Shown here one piece after another: positions 45,423 to 55,476 of a stretch of 64,000 nt of DNA; position 1 is the stretch's first letter, and each line of letters starts with the position of its first letter. The notes beneath the pieces were generated by a model. That model made no database searches. It was not told the origin of the DNA and saw only the letters and a list, made by a program, of their open reading frames with translations. The translations under genes were made by a program, and so were the position numbers. The stretch lies in the NCBI RefSeq assembly GCF_900101885.1, contig NZ_FNAN01000002.1, positions 372,001 through 436,000 of the forward strand, given 5' to 3'. Source of the DNA: Dyadobacter soli. GTDB lineage: Bacteria; Bacteroidota; Bacteroidia; Cytophagales; Spirosomataceae.

Positions 45423-45455
45423 TGCCTTTGTTGTACCAACAGGTACAGAAAGGCA
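45423..45455. terminator. Hairpin downstream of the PorE-like gene
   Basis: TGCCTTT-gt-TGTACC-aaca-GGTACA-g-AAAGGCA, a near-perfect 13-bp stem. It lacks a long T-run, so it is a weak terminator or an RNA processing site between the PorE-like gene and trxB. Confidence 0.45.
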
Positions 45456-45554
45456 AAATTCACTTTCACACACGAAGATTTGCCTTACCTGGCACCGCTG
45501 GAAAACCCAGCTAATCCATAGAACAATCGTCATTAACAGTAGTTTTATATTAAC

Positions 45555-46517
45555 ATGTCATCCGAGAAAGTCTCTTGCTTAATTATCGGCTCCGGCCCTG
45601 CCGGTTACACAGCCGCCATATATGCATCCCGCGCGGGATTGAATCCAGTACTTTACCAGGGCGCCCAACCGGGTGGCCAGCTGACCATCACCACAGAAGT
45701 TGACAACTACCCGGGCTACCCCGACGGCATTACCGGCCCTGAAATGATGATCAACTTTGAAAAACAGGCTAAACGCTTTGGTACCGACGTCCGTTACGGC
45801 CTCGCTACTTCTGTTGATTTCACGGGTTACCCGCATAAAGTGATCATCGACAACAAGCACGAGATCACCGCCGATGCTGTCATTATTTCAACAGGTGCCT
45901 CTGCCAAATGGCTTGGGCTGGAAGGCGAAGAACGTTTGAATGGCCGCGGCGTATCCGCCTGTGCGGTTTGCGACGGTTTCTTCTTCCGTAACCAGGACGT
46001 GGTAGTAGTAGGTGCCGGCGATACGGCCGCCGAAGAAGCTAGCTACCTGGCAAAACTTTGCCGCAAAGTATACCTGCTCGTTCGCCGCGATGAAATGCGC
46101 GCGTCGAAGATCATGCAGAAACGTTTGGAAACATTACCGAATATCGAAATCCTCTGGAACACCGACACCGTGAAACTGAACGGTGAGGAAGGGCTGGAAT
46201 CGGTATTGGTTAAAAATAATAAAACGGGCGAGGAGCAACTTTTGGAAGCAACCGGTTTCTTTGTTGCGATTGGCCACAAACCGAACACGGATATTTTCAA
46301 AGGTTATGTCAACATGGACGAAACCGGTTATATCCAGACCATCAAAGGAAGCTCCTGCACCAACATCAAAGGCGTATTCGCTTGCGGTGATGCTCAGGAC
46401 AATGTCTACCGCCAGGCCATTACCGCCGCGGGAACAGGTTGTATGGCGGCACTGGATGCTGAAAGATTCCTTGTGGAACGGGAAGTGGACGTTATTATCG
46501 AAGAAGAAGCCGCTTAA
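45555..46517 (+). CDS. trxB: Thioredoxin-disulfide reductase
   Basis: 320 residues. The FAD Rossmann motif GSGPAGYTAAIYASRAGL is near the N-terminus, followed by the redox-active CAVC (SACAVCDGFFF) and the NADPH motif VVGAGDTAAEEA. VFACGDAQDNVYRQAITAAGTGC is at the C-terminus. It reduces thioredoxin with NADPH in the cytoplasm. Length and motifs are normal. Confidence 0.97.
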   Translation: MSSEKVSCLIIGSGPAGYTAAIYASRAGLNPVLYQGAQPGGQLTITTEVDNYPGYPDGITGPEMMINFEKQAKRFGTDVRYGLATSVDFTGYPHKVIIDNKHEITADAVIISTGASAKWLGLEGEERLNGRGVSACAVCDGFFFRNQDVVVVGAGDTAAEEASYLAKLCRKVYLLVRRDEMRASKIMQKRLETLPNIEILWNTDTVKLNGEEGLESVLVKNNKTGEEQLLEATGFFVAIGHKPNTDIFKGYVNMDETGYIQTIKGSSCTNIKGVFACGDAQDNVYRQAITAAGTGCMAALDAERFLVEREVDVIIEEEAA

Positions 46518-46596
46518 AATCAATCGCACAACCCCTAAAAGGATCAGGCTACGCTGGATACTAACCACCAGCGTAGTCTGATTTGGTATTATACTT

Positions 46597-47670
46597 ATGA
46601 AAGTAAAGCTTATTGTCTGTTTGCTAATGGCCGTGTGTCTGATCTCCTGGAACACGCAAGCGCAAGAGCGAGGAAAATTCCGAAGAAACCCCAAGATCAA
46701 CCAGTCGGGCAACAATGCCAACGAGGGCCCAACCACCAAAGCCACGCCTCAGCCTGAGGACGAATACGAGGTAGAAACCTCCAACCTCAAATTCCAGAGC
46801 CAGTTCGAGCCGGTCAAACCGCTGAACCCCGTCGTGAATGAAGATACCACCACCATTGACGAAGGGGAAACCGAAGTAGTGATCGCCGAAGATTCTGTGC
46901 TTGTAGCGGATGAATGGGTAAAGGCTGCCGAATATTACGTGATCTGGGACGCCCGCACGATTAACCCCTACGGCCTCAAAGCGGAAGATTTTGACGAGCC
47001 GGTAGACCTCAAACTATACGACCAGGCGGCCAACCGCATGTGGTCTGTTCCGTTGGATAAGACACCTGTTACCTCGCATTTTGCCTACCGCTGGGGCCGC
47101 TGGCACAATGGTACCGACCTCGACCTTGAAACGGGCGACTCCGTTCGTAGTACTTACGACGGTATGGTGCGGATCGTGGCCTGGGACGGCAGCGGTTACG
47201 GACGGTTTGTGGTAGTGAGGCATTATAATGGTCTGGAAACCCTTTATGGGCACCTTTCCAAACAAATGGTCGAGTCGGGCCAGTTGGTGAAGGCGGGTGA
47301 AGTGATTGGCTTGGGAGGAAATACCGGTCGCAGCTCGGGTTCCCATTTGCATTATGAAAACCGTTACGAAGGCAATCCCTTCGATCCCGAGCATATTTTC
47401 GACTGGCCGGGTACCGCTATCAAATCCGACCATTTTCTACTCACCAGCTCTGCTTGGAGCCATATTCGCGGCAAATCCAGCAAGGGCGAGTTTGAGGCGG
47501 GCGACGCCCCCAAGGCCTATTCCCGTTCCATTTTGCACAAAGTACGCTCGGGTGATACCCTGGGCTCCATCGCTTCACGTTACGGCGTAAGCATTTCATC
47601 CATTGCCCGCAAAAATCGTATGTCGACCCGCACCACGTTGCGGATCGGACAGAAACTGCGCATTAAGTAA
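46597..47670 (+). CDS. M23 family metallopeptidase with C-terminal LysM
   Basis: 357 residues. Signal peptide (MKVKLIVCLLMAVCLISWNTQAQ), a low-complexity acidic linker, and an M23 domain whose zinc ligands are visible: RWHNGTDLD (His, Asp) and GSHLHYENRY (His). A LysM repeat ends the protein (HKVRSGDTLGSIASRYGVSISSIARKN). It is probably a peptidoglycan endopeptidase or an activator of cell-wall remodelling, in the periplasm. Confidence 0.93.
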   Translation: MKVKLIVCLLMAVCLISWNTQAQERGKFRRNPKINQSGNNANEGPTTKATPQPEDEYEVETSNLKFQSQFEPVKPLNPVVNEDTTTIDEGETEVVIAEDSVLVADEWVKAAEYYVIWDARTINPYGLKAEDFDEPVDLKLYDQAANRMWSVPLDKTPVTSHFAYRWGRWHNGTDLDLETGDSVRSTYDGMVRIVAWDGSGYGRFVVVRHYNGLETLYGHLSKQMVESGQLVKAGEVIGLGGNTGRSSGSHLHYENRYEGNPFDPEHIFDWPGTAIKSDHFLLTSSAWSHIRGKSSKGEFEAGDAPKAYSRSILHKVRSGDTLGSIASRYGVSISSIARKNRMSTRTTLRIGQKLRIK

Positions 47671-47682
47671 TCCGAAACTATC

Positions 47683-48411
47683 ATGAAATTAGATATTCTT
47701 GCCATCACAGCCCACCCCGACGACGTGGAGCTGTGCTGCGCCGGTACATTGCTCGCGCAAATGGCGCTGGGTAAAAAAGTTGGTATTGTCGATCTCACAA
47801 GAGGCGAACTGGGCACCCGGGGCACCCCCGAGGGCCGTATTCAGGAAGGTATCGATGCCGCTCGTATTCTTGGCATAGAAGTCCGTGAAAACGTAGGCCT
47901 GGCTGACGGTTTCTTCAAAAACGACGAAGCACATCAAAAAGCGATTATCCCTTTTATCCGTAAATACCGCCCCGAAATTGTCATTACCAATGCCATCGAC
48001 GACCGCCACCCGGATCACGGCCGCGGTGGGGCGCTCGTAGCCGAAGCGAGCTTTTATTCTGGTCTGCGCATGATCAAAACATTCGACGAGCAGGGTGACG
48101 AACAGGAAGCATGGCGTCCGAAACACGTTTTCCACGCCATTCAGGACCGGTATATCAATCCGGACTTCATTGTCGACATTACCGATTTTCACGACAGGAA
48201 GATTGAGGCCGTCAAAGCATTCAAAAGCCAATTCCACGTACCTGAGTATAAGGGCGAAGGCGAGCCTCAGAGCTACATTTCTTCTCCTGAATTCCTGCAA
48301 TTCATCATCGCACGCGCACGGGAAATGGGCCATGCCGTCGGCGTGAAATACGGCGAAGGCTTCACGACCGCGCGTAAGCTGGGCGTTCGCGACTTGTCTG
48401 TCTTCATTTAA
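47683..48411 (+). CDS. bshB1: Bacillithiol biosynthesis deacetylase BshB1
   Basis: 242 residues of the PIG-L/LmbE deacetylase fold. The zinc motif AHPDDVELCCAGTL is at the start, and RHPDHGRG carries the second His. It is specific to the BshB1 type by length and by GELGTRGTPEGR and HVPEYKGEGEPQSYI. It deacetylates GlcNAc-malate in bacillithiol synthesis. It starts 12 bases after the M23 gene. Confidence 0.92.
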   Translation: MKLDILAITAHPDDVELCCAGTLLAQMALGKKVGIVDLTRGELGTRGTPEGRIQEGIDAARILGIEVRENVGLADGFFKNDEAHQKAIIPFIRKYRPEIVITNAIDDRHPDHGRGGALVAEASFYSGLRMIKTFDEQGDEQEAWRPKHVFHAIQDRYINPDFIVDITDFHDRKIEAVKAFKSQFHVPEYKGEGEPQSYISSPEFLQFIIARAREMGHAVGVKYGEGFTTARKLGVRDLSVFI

Positions 48412-48501
48412 TTAACATTTATTGTGATTTAAATGCGGGAATTTGTTTGACCGATACGCGTGTTTTCATCGTATATCTTGATAAATCAGATCTAACAACG
48501 C

Positions 48502-49071
48502 ATGAAAAACATCCTCATGGCCGCCATCGCGGGAATATTTGCCCTCACGCTGCAAAACTGCTACGGGCAATCTTCTGCCGACCAGGGCAAACCGGCCGCC
48601 AAAGCACCCGAATATTCGCGTACCGAAACAGCGCCCGTCAAAAAAAGCAACGACGACTGGCAGAAAGTCCTGTCGCCGGAAGTGTACCGCGTGGCACGCC
48701 TCAAAGGCACCGAGCGGCCATTCACCAGCGAGTATGAGCATTCGAAAGAGATCGGTACATTTTACTGCGCCGTGTGCGGCAACCCACTTTTCAAAAGCGA
48801 CGCCAAATACGAAAGCGGCTGCGGCTGGCCAAGTTTCTTCGAACCGATCAGCAAGAAATCCATCGTGGAAGCGGCGGACAACAGCCTGGGAATGCACCGT
48901 ATCGAGGTGATGTGCGGCCGCTGTAAATCGCATTTGGGGCACGTTTTCGACGACGGCCCGCCTCCTACCGGCCTGCGCTACTGCATCAATGGCGTAGTAC
49001 TGGATTTTGAAAAGGCCAAAACCGCCGAGAAAAAATTTAACAGTAAGAAAAAGCCCGAAAGCGGAAGCTAA
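48502..49071 (+). CDS. msrB: Peptide-methionine (R)-S-oxide reductase, exported
   Basis: 189 residues. The N-terminal signal (MKNILMAAIAGIFALTLQNC) suggests export. MsrB motifs: CAVCGNPLF and CGRCKSHLGHVF bind zinc, GCGWPSF is the substrate-site loop, and GLRYCINGVVLDF carries the catalytic Cys. It repairs methionine-R-sulfoxide in periplasmic proteins. The C-terminus is lysine-rich. Confidence 0.94.
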   Translation: MKNILMAAIAGIFALTLQNCYGQSSADQGKPAAKAPEYSRTETAPVKKSNDDWQKVLSPEVYRVARLKGTERPFTSEYEHSKEIGTFYCAVCGNPLFKSDAKYESGCGWPSFFEPISKKSIVEAADNSLGMHRIEVMCGRCKSHLGHVFDDGPPPTGLRYCINGVVLDFEKAKTAEKKFNSKKKPESGS

Positions 49072-49098
49072 TCCAAGCGCTTCGGATTTAGTGAGTAC

Positions 49099-49161
49099 AA
49101 AAGGACATTCCTCGGAATGCCGGGCCAAACGCCTCGCATTCAAAGAGGAATGTCCTTTTTG
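49099..49161 (+). terminator. Terminator after msrB
   Basis: AAAAGGACATTCCTC (49099-49113) pairs exactly with GAGGAATGTCCTTTT (49145-49159) and is followed by a T-run. The 31-base loop contains a nested pair GAATGC/GCATTC. It ends the trxB-msrB region. Confidence 0.85.
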
Positions 49162-49301
49162 TTTTTCCTGTCTGAAAACTTTTTTTAGCTCTTAGTCTTA
49201 TAATTTGTTCCAATTCTAAATAATATCTATGTTTGCCAAGGTTTATAATTATTCTAAATAAACCGATCAGTTATCCCTAACAAAAACGCTTACTGGATCA
49301 A

Positions 49302-50501
49302 ATGCTACACTACAATTTCAAGTTGCGGGCTATGCTGCTCGCCTCTGTCGTTGCGTTCGGACTTGTCTCTTGTTCAGATGACGACGAACCGACACCTCCC
49401 GCACAGCAAGACCTTCGCACAAAAATCGACTATGCGAAAGTAACGCCTACTACGCCCTACAAAGCCCTTTTCATCGACGCCAAAGGGGATACTACTGCTG
49501 ATACGAAGTCGGGTACCGACCGTTACAGAATGTTCCAGGCATTGAACTACTACCTCGGCAGCGCAGTACGCGATTCGGCAACGCTTGACGCCACGGTGAT
49601 GAAAAACCTGTTTGCGAATAGTGGTAACCCGTTCAAGGACATCAAATCGGGCGCCGTTTTGGTGAATGGCAATGATCTGAATGCCTCAGGTGTTCAGCTT
49701 CGCAGTATAACGGCATCGTCCAAATCTGCCGCAGAAGCGGAAACCAATCGCGCTGCATTGGAAACCTACTTTACGCAAATCGCGGAAGCCAGCAAATCCG
49801 TGAAGGCGAAAGCTGAGAAAGGCAAGGCCGGCAAACTCGGCAACTACCTGGTGGATTCAAAGGGAATCGAAATCGCCCAGATCATTCAGAAAGGGCTTAT
49901 CGGTGCATTGCAGCTCGACTACATTGGTAATATCCAGCTTGACAAAAACCTCGAAGCCGACAATAAGACTTTGGTTTCAGGCAAAAAATACACTGCACTG
50001 GAACACAACTGGGATGAAGCATTCGGTTTGCTGACACCGAACCCGATTTTCCTCGAAGGCGCGACGGATGCTGCCAAAGGTGCAAAAGCGACTGAGTCGT
50101 TCCTGGGATCTTACCTGTGGGAATACAACAAGGCCAGCTACGCCAAAATCCACACAGCATTCCTGAAAGGCCGCGTGGCGATCGTGAATAATGATAAAAC
50201 GGAGCTGAAAACGCAGGCGACATTCATCCGTACTGAAATGGAGAAGGCAATCGCATCGGCCGCCCTGGGTTACCTCGGCAAGTGGAAAAGCGGTACGGAC
50301 GACGCAACCCGCGCACACGCCATGGGTGAAGGGTTAGGCTTCATTTACTCGCTCCGTTTTGCGAGCGTCAACGGAGCCGACGCTGCGTTTTCCGACGCAA
50401 TCCTCCTGGGCCTGATCGGCTCTCCAAACGGTTTCTGGGACCTGACGAACGACAAAATCAACGCAGCTTCCGACGCAATCACCAAGAAATTCAAGCTGTA
50501 A
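49302..50501 (+). CDS. DUF4856-family lipoprotein
   Basis: 399 residues with a lipoprotein signal (LLASVVAFGLVSCSDDD, Cys at about 24). It has DUF4856-like features: TKSGTDRYRMFQALNYYLG near the start and a C-terminal helix-rich domain (HAMGEGLGFIYSLRF, DAILLGLIGSPNGFWDL). The family is found beside imelysin and TonB receptor genes and is probably an iron-related outer-membrane lipoprotein. An alternative start is MLLASVV at codon 11. Confidence 0.85.
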   Translation: MLHYNFKLRAMLLASVVAFGLVSCSDDDEPTPPAQQDLRTKIDYAKVTPTTPYKALFIDAKGDTTADTKSGTDRYRMFQALNYYLGSAVRDSATLDATVMKNLFANSGNPFKDIKSGAVLVNGNDLNASGVQLRSITASSKSAAEAETNRAALETYFTQIAEASKSVKAKAEKGKAGKLGNYLVDSKGIEIAQIIQKGLIGALQLDYIGNIQLDKNLEADNKTLVSGKKYTALEHNWDEAFGLLTPNPIFLEGATDAAKGAKATESFLGSYLWEYNKASYAKIHTAFLKGRVAIVNNDKTELKTQATFIRTEMEKAIASAALGYLGKWKSGTDDATRAHAMGEGLGFIYSLRFASVNGADAAFSDAILLGLIGSPNGFWDLTNDKINAASDAITKKFKL

Positions 50502-50586
50502 TAGCCCATATTATCTTTTTTCAAACGGGTGGATCGGCATTTTGCCGGTTCACCATTTGTCGTTTTAAAAACTAACCTCTGATAAG

Positions 50587-51711
50587 ATGAAAAAGTACTT
50601 CGCGCTCCTGCTGACATTGCTTTTCCTGGGCTGTTCGAGCGGAAGCGATAAGCCCGGCCCCGAGCCTGCCGACGAAGGGAAAGACCGGTCGGTGATGCTC
50701 AAAGCCCTGGCCGAGAACATTATCGTTCCGTCCTACGATCAGTTCAAAACGAAATTCGACCTGATGGCGGAAAAGTCCAAAGCATTCACCGCCAAGCCCG
50801 ACGCCCAGGCTTTGGGCGAGTTCCGTAATGCATGGGCGGAAGCGTACATAGCCTGGGAGCGCGTGGAATTGTTCGATTTTGGTCCGGCCGAGAAGCAAAC
50901 GATCCGTAACTTCTTCAACATCTATCCTGCCAGCGAAGCCGGCATTGCCGCCAACATCACCGACCCTACATCGAGCCTCGAAGTACCAGCATCCTACCCT
51001 ACCCAGGGCTTCCCGGCACTTGATTACCTCATCAACGGCCTCGGCGCCAACGATACGGCCATTTTAGCACAATACTCCACCGATAAAGATGCCGCCAAAA
51101 AGCTCGCGTACATCACGCGCGTGATCGCACGCATGGAGTCGCTGCTGGGCAAGGTAATGAGCGAATGGAAAGGCGAATACCTGAATACGTTCGTCAGCAA
51201 AACCGGCCTGGACATTGGTTCTTCCACCTCGCTGATGGTCAACGGCCTGGTACTGCATTACGAGCGTTACATCCGATCAGGCAAATTTGGAATTCCATCT
51301 GGGGCAATGGCCAACGGAATTCCGGCACCAGAAAAAGTGGAGGCATTATACATCAAAAACATGTCCCAGATACTCGCCCAAGCGGCCCATAGCGCATACG
51401 TCGACTTCTTCAACGGAAGGCACGCAGTCACCGGCGAGGCCGGACCGGGCATAAAATCCTACCTGAATGCATTGGGCGCTAAGGACAGCGGTACCGGCAA
51501 ACCGCTTACTGAGAGCATTAATGCACAATTTCAGGTTGCAGCCGCGAAGCTAGGCGTATTGAAACCAAACCTATACGAAGAGGTCAAAACCAACAACCAG
51601 GCCATGAAAGACACGTACACCGAAATGCAGAAGGCTGTGCGCATGCTGAAAGTCGACATGACTTCCGCCATGAGCATTACCATCACCTACACCGACAACG
51701 ACGGCGACTAG
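50587..51711 (+). CDS. Imelysin-family lipoprotein
   Basis: 374 residues with a lipoprotein signal (LLTLLFLGCSSGS). The imelysin-type helical fold shows in FRNAWAEAYIAWERVELFDFGPAE and SYPTQGFPALDYLINGL; the latter occupies the place of the GxHxxE-type motif of classical imelysins, which is not seen. Imelysins are iron-regulated, mostly periplasmic or surface proteins. It is followed at 9 bp by the HTTM gene, in one operon. Confidence 0.88.
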   Translation: MKKYFALLLTLLFLGCSSGSDKPGPEPADEGKDRSVMLKALAENIIVPSYDQFKTKFDLMAEKSKAFTAKPDAQALGEFRNAWAEAYIAWERVELFDFGPAEKQTIRNFFNIYPASEAGIAANITDPTSSLEVPASYPTQGFPALDYLINGLGANDTAILAQYSTDKDAAKKLAYITRVIARMESLLGKVMSEWKGEYLNTFVSKTGLDIGSSTSLMVNGLVLHYERYIRSGKFGIPSGAMANGIPAPEKVEALYIKNMSQILAQAAHSAYVDFFNGRHAVTGEAGPGIKSYLNALGAKDSGTGKPLTESINAQFQVAAAKLGVLKPNLYEEVKTNNQAMKDTYTEMQKAVRMLKVDMTSAMSITITYTDNDGD

Positions 51712-51720
51712 TACCGAACC

Positions 51721-53070
51721 ATGCGGGCATATCTGCAAAAATATACCTCGGCGGCCCCTTTGGCCGCTTTCAGGGCCCTTTTCGGCCTGATGCTGGCGAT
51801 CAGCACAGGCCGTTTTGTGGCTTTGGGGTGGGTCAGGGAGCTGTATATCAGCCCGCGGTTTTTCTTCCCATTCTATGGTTTTGAATTTGTGAAACCACTC
51901 GGCGAATCGACTTACCTGCTATTCGCGGTTTGCGGCATTTCCGCGTTGCTCGTCGCCATCGGCTGGCATTACCGGCTGGCATCGATTGCGCTTTTTCTGA
52001 GCTTCACGTACATCGAGCTCATCGACAAAAGCACTTATCTCAACCATTACTATTTTGTGAGCGTGCTTTGTTTCATGCTCGTGTTTCTGCCCGCAAACAC
52101 CTTGTTTTCGGTAGATGCGCGGCGGAATGAAGCATTGCGCGCCGGGCAAGTTCCCGCCTGGTGCGTCGATAGCGTGCGCATGATCGTTTGCATGCTCTAT
52201 TGCTACGCCGGCATCGCCAAACTCAACAGCGACTGGCTGCTGGAAGCATTACCGATGAAAATCTGGTTACCTGCCAAAAACGACACGCCGCTGATCGGCC
52301 CGCTCTTCAACCATTTGGAAACGGCTTACATTTTCAGCTGGATAGGCTGTATTTATGACCTGAGCGTAGGTTTCCTGCTCTGGAACCACCGCACCAGACC
52401 ATTTGCTTACGCATCCGTGGTAGTGTTTCATTTACTCACGTCGCTGCTTTTTCCGATCGGCATGTTTCCGTACATCATGATCGTGACGGCGCTCGTATTT
52501 TTTCCGGCAGCATTTCACCAGAAAATCATCGACCGCGTCGGTCGGCTGCTCGCATTCCCCCCGGGCGCAATCAGGTCTGCGGCTCATTACCGGTTCCCTG
52601 TATGGCTGCAACCTGTCGTTTACGCCATTTTTGCACTGTTTTTTGTATTCCAAATCACCTTCCCATTCCGGTACCTGCTCTACCCCAACGAGCTTTTCTG
52701 GACCGAGGAAGGCTACCGTTTTTCGTGGAGGGTTATGCTGATGGAAAAAGCGGGTTACACGCAATTTACCGTCACGGACGCCACCGGGAAACGTCAGATT
52801 GTAAACAATAACGATTTTCTCACGCGCTTGCAGGAAAAAATGATGTCGACACAGCCCGACATGATCCTGCAATACGCCCATATGCTGCGCGACCATTACG
52901 CGGCGCACGGATTCACGCAACCGCACGTGTACGTGGACTCGTACGTAGCCCTGAACGGACGCACCGGCAAACCATTAATCGCCCCCGACGTGGATTTGGC
53001 ACAACAAAACGACTCGTTCCGACACAAATCCTGGATTACCCCATTCAACAATGAAATTAAAGGTCTTTAA
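51721..53070 (+). CDS. HTTM-domain membrane protein
   Basis: 449 residues with about eight membrane helices. The HTTM (horizontally transferred transmembrane) signatures are FRALFGLMLAISTGRFVALGWVRELYI, YIELIDKSTYLNHYYFVSVLCFML, CYAGIAKLNSDWL and FHLLTSLLFPIGMFPYIM. HTTM domains are shared with vitamin K-dependent gamma-carboxylases. Its place between imelysin and TonB receptor genes suggests a role in iron or haem uptake (inference). It overlaps the receptor gene by 20 bp. Confidence 0.9.
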   Translation: MRAYLQKYTSAAPLAAFRALFGLMLAISTGRFVALGWVRELYISPRFFFPFYGFEFVKPLGESTYLLFAVCGISALLVAIGWHYRLASIALFLSFTYIELIDKSTYLNHYYFVSVLCFMLVFLPANTLFSVDARRNEALRAGQVPAWCVDSVRMIVCMLYCYAGIAKLNSDWLLEALPMKIWLPAKNDTPLIGPLFNHLETAYIFSWIGCIYDLSVGFLLWNHRTRPFAYASVVVFHLLTSLLFPIGMFPYIMIVTALVFFPAAFHQKIIDRVGRLLAFPPGAIRSAAHYRFPVWLQPVVYAIFALFFVFQITFPFRYLLYPNELFWTEEGYRFSWRVMLMEKAGYTQFTVTDATGKRQIVNNNDFLTRLQEKMMSTQPDMILQYAHMLRDHYAAHGFTQPHVYVDSYVALNGRTGKPLIAPDVDLAQQNDSFRHKSWITPFNNEIKGL

Positions 53071-55471
53071 GTTTTTACCCCTTCTGCTCCTCGTTTGCAG
53101 CATTTCCGCAGCCCAAACAAGGCTGTCGGGCCGCATTTTTTCCAAATTCGATAGCACAGCGATCAAAGGCTGCACCATTTTTTTGAACGAAAACCTGGTT
53201 ACCGTCACCGATGAAACGGGCAAGTTTGCATTCGCGTCGGTCCCGAACGGCAGCTATACGCTTCAAACCACTGCTTCGGGTTATCGTATCGAGAAAAAGC
53301 ATTTCAATGCACGCGGAAAAGACCTGCATTTCGACCTTTACCTGACCTCCTCCGAGCAAAACCTCAACGAACTGACCGTGAAGGAAAAAGCAGCCGACTT
53401 CGGTTTCTCGCGGTTGCGCGGCGTGGAGAGCATGGGGATTTATGAGGGCAAAAAATCGGAAGTGATCACGCCCGATCAGCTGGTAGCCAACCTGTCGACT
53501 AACAATGCGCGGCAGGTTTACTCGCGCGTCGCCGGGTTGAATATCTGGGAAAATGAAGGCGGCGGCTTGCAGCTCAATATCGGCGGTCGCGGCCTGGACC
53601 CGAACCGGACGGCCAATTTCAATGTGCGGCAGAACGGTCACGACATCAGCGCCGATGCCCTGGGTTATCCCGAGAGCTACTACACCCCACCTATCGAGGC
53701 CGTGGGTAAAATACAGATCGTACGCGGGGCGGCTTCGCTGCAATACGGCACGCAGTTTGGCGGGCTGATAAATTTTATGATAAAAAAGCCGGTTCAGGAC
53801 AAGAAAATCGAGGTGGTAGCGCGGCAGAGCGTGGGCTCTTTCGGTTTTTACAATGCATTTACCAGCGCCAGCGGAACGGTGGGCAAATTGAGCTACTACA
53901 CTTTTTTCCAATACAAAAGAGCCGACGGCTGGCGGGCAAACTCGCGTTTCAACAACTATACTTTTTATACCGACCTCGACTACAAGCTTTCGGAAAAAAC
54001 CAGCATCGGCCTCGACATTACCCATATGCATTACCTGGCCAAACAGCCCGGCGGGCTTTCCGACGCGATGTTTGCGGATAACCCGCGCCAAACCAACCGG
54101 GAGCGCAACTGGTTCAATGTCAACTGGAATATGGCCGCCGTGCATTTCGACCACCGTTTCAATGCCAGTAACGAGTTCAACCTGCGCATTTTCGGGCTGG
54201 CAGCCAACCGGTACTCGCTCGGCTTCCGCCCCAACCGTGTGGCAACCATCGATGATAACAGTGAGCGTGACCTGATCAAAGGCGATTTCACCAATTGGGG
54301 CGCAGAGGCACGCTACCTGAAAAGGTATTCCATTGCCAAGAAAATGTCGGTACTGCTCGTGGGCGGTCGCTATTATTATGGCTATAACCACAACTTGCAG
54401 GGCCTCGGTACCAAAGGGAAAGACGCCGATTTCACATTCGTAGAGCCCGACCGGTTCATTACCTACGACTACCGCTTCCCAAACCGCAACATTGCCCTTT
54501 TTGCAGAAAACATCTTTTACATCAACGACAAGCTGTCCATTACGCCCGGACTGCGTTTTGAACACATTAAAACCACCGCCGACGGCTACTACGGCAACAT
54601 CGCACGCGACCTCGCGGGTAATGTGATCAATATTTCGAGGACCGACGAGTACCGCACCAATGGTCGGCATTTCCTGCTCGCCGGCGTCGGCATTGGCTAC
54701 AAGCCCGTCGAGAAAGTGGAGCTTTACGGCAACATTTCACAAAACTACCGCTCGATCACGTTCAGCGATATGCGCATTGCGAACCCGTCGTCGGTCATCG
54801 ATCCGAATTTGAAGGATGAAAAAGGCTATTCGATCGACCTCGGCGTGCGCAGCCACCAGACTTCGCTGTTCAACTACGATGTGAGTCTGTTTTACCTGAA
54901 CTACGATAACCGCATTGGCGAAGTACAGTTTTATGACGAGAGCAACCGCGTGCTGCGCCTGAGAAGTAATGTCGGCCAGGCCATTATCATGGGCGTAGAA
55001 TCTTACGCGGAGGCTGATTTCCTGCGGCTCGCGCGGCCGGAAAATGCCGATTGGAGCGGCGTTTTGTTCGGTAATGTCGCATTCATCAAATCGGAATACA
55101 AACACAGTGAGATCCCCGGTGTGCAGGGTAACCAGGTAGAATTTGTTCCTAAAATCAATTTAAAAACGGGTCTGAGGCTGGGTTACAAAAAGTTGAAGGG
55201 CTCTTTCCAGCTCACGCACCTCACCGACCAGTTTTCCGAAGCGACCAATGCGGTGGACGGCGGCGTATCGTCGGTAGTAGGGCTGATCCCGGCATACAAG
55301 ATCATGGATGTGAGCCTGTCGTACGAATGGAAGCGGTTCCGGGCGGAAGGCAGCGTCAACAACCTGACCAACGAAATGTATTTCACCCGCCGGGCAACAG
55401 GGTATCCCGGTCCGGGAATTCTGCCATCCGACGGGCGGGGCTTTTACCTGACATTACAGGTCAAAATATGA
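53051..55471 (+). CDS. TonB-dependent outer-membrane receptor (iron-siderophore type)
   Basis: 806 residues. Signal peptide, then a carboxypeptidase-regulatory-like domain (about 25-100), a plug domain (VANLSTNNARQVYSRVAGLNIWE..GLQLNIGGRGLDPNR) and a 22-strand barrel ending in LTLQVKI. The plug is of the FecA-like type and the upstream genes fit iron uptake. The substrate cannot be read from sequence. It converges with the DUF3575 gene, 5 bases apart. Confidence 0.92.
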   Translation: MKLKVFKFLPLLLLVCSISAAQTRLSGRIFSKFDSTAIKGCTIFLNENLVTVTDETGKFAFASVPNGSYTLQTTASGYRIEKKHFNARGKDLHFDLYLTSSEQNLNELTVKEKAADFGFSRLRGVESMGIYEGKKSEVITPDQLVANLSTNNARQVYSRVAGLNIWENEGGGLQLNIGGRGLDPNRTANFNVRQNGHDISADALGYPESYYTPPIEAVGKIQIVRGAASLQYGTQFGGLINFMIKKPVQDKKIEVVARQSVGSFGFYNAFTSASGTVGKLSYYTFFQYKRADGWRANSRFNNYTFYTDLDYKLSEKTSIGLDITHMHYLAKQPGGLSDAMFADNPRQTNRERNWFNVNWNMAAVHFDHRFNASNEFNLRIFGLAANRYSLGFRPNRVATIDDNSERDLIKGDFTNWGAEARYLKRYSIAKKMSVLLVGGRYYYGYNHNLQGLGTKGKDADFTFVEPDRFITYDYRFPNRNIALFAENIFYINDKLSITPGLRFEHIKTTADGYYGNIARDLAGNVINISRTDEYRTNGRHFLLAGVGIGYKPVEKVELYGNISQNYRSITFSDMRIANPSSVIDPNLKDEKGYSIDLGVRSHQTSLFNYDVSLFYLNYDNRIGEVQFYDESNRVLRLRSNVGQAIIMGVESYAEADFLRLARPENADWSGVLFGNVAFIKSEYKHSEIPGVQGNQVEFVPKINLKTGLRLGYKKLKGSFQLTHLTDQFSEATNAVDGGVSSVVGLIPAYKIMDVSLSYEWKRFRAEGSVNNLTNEMYFTRRATGYPGPGILPSDGRGFYLTLQVKI

Positions 55472-55476
55472 CACAA

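Noticed and set aside
53075..54670. Open frame of 531 codons on the minus strand
   Set aside because: Antisense to the TonB receptor gene, which has clear domains.
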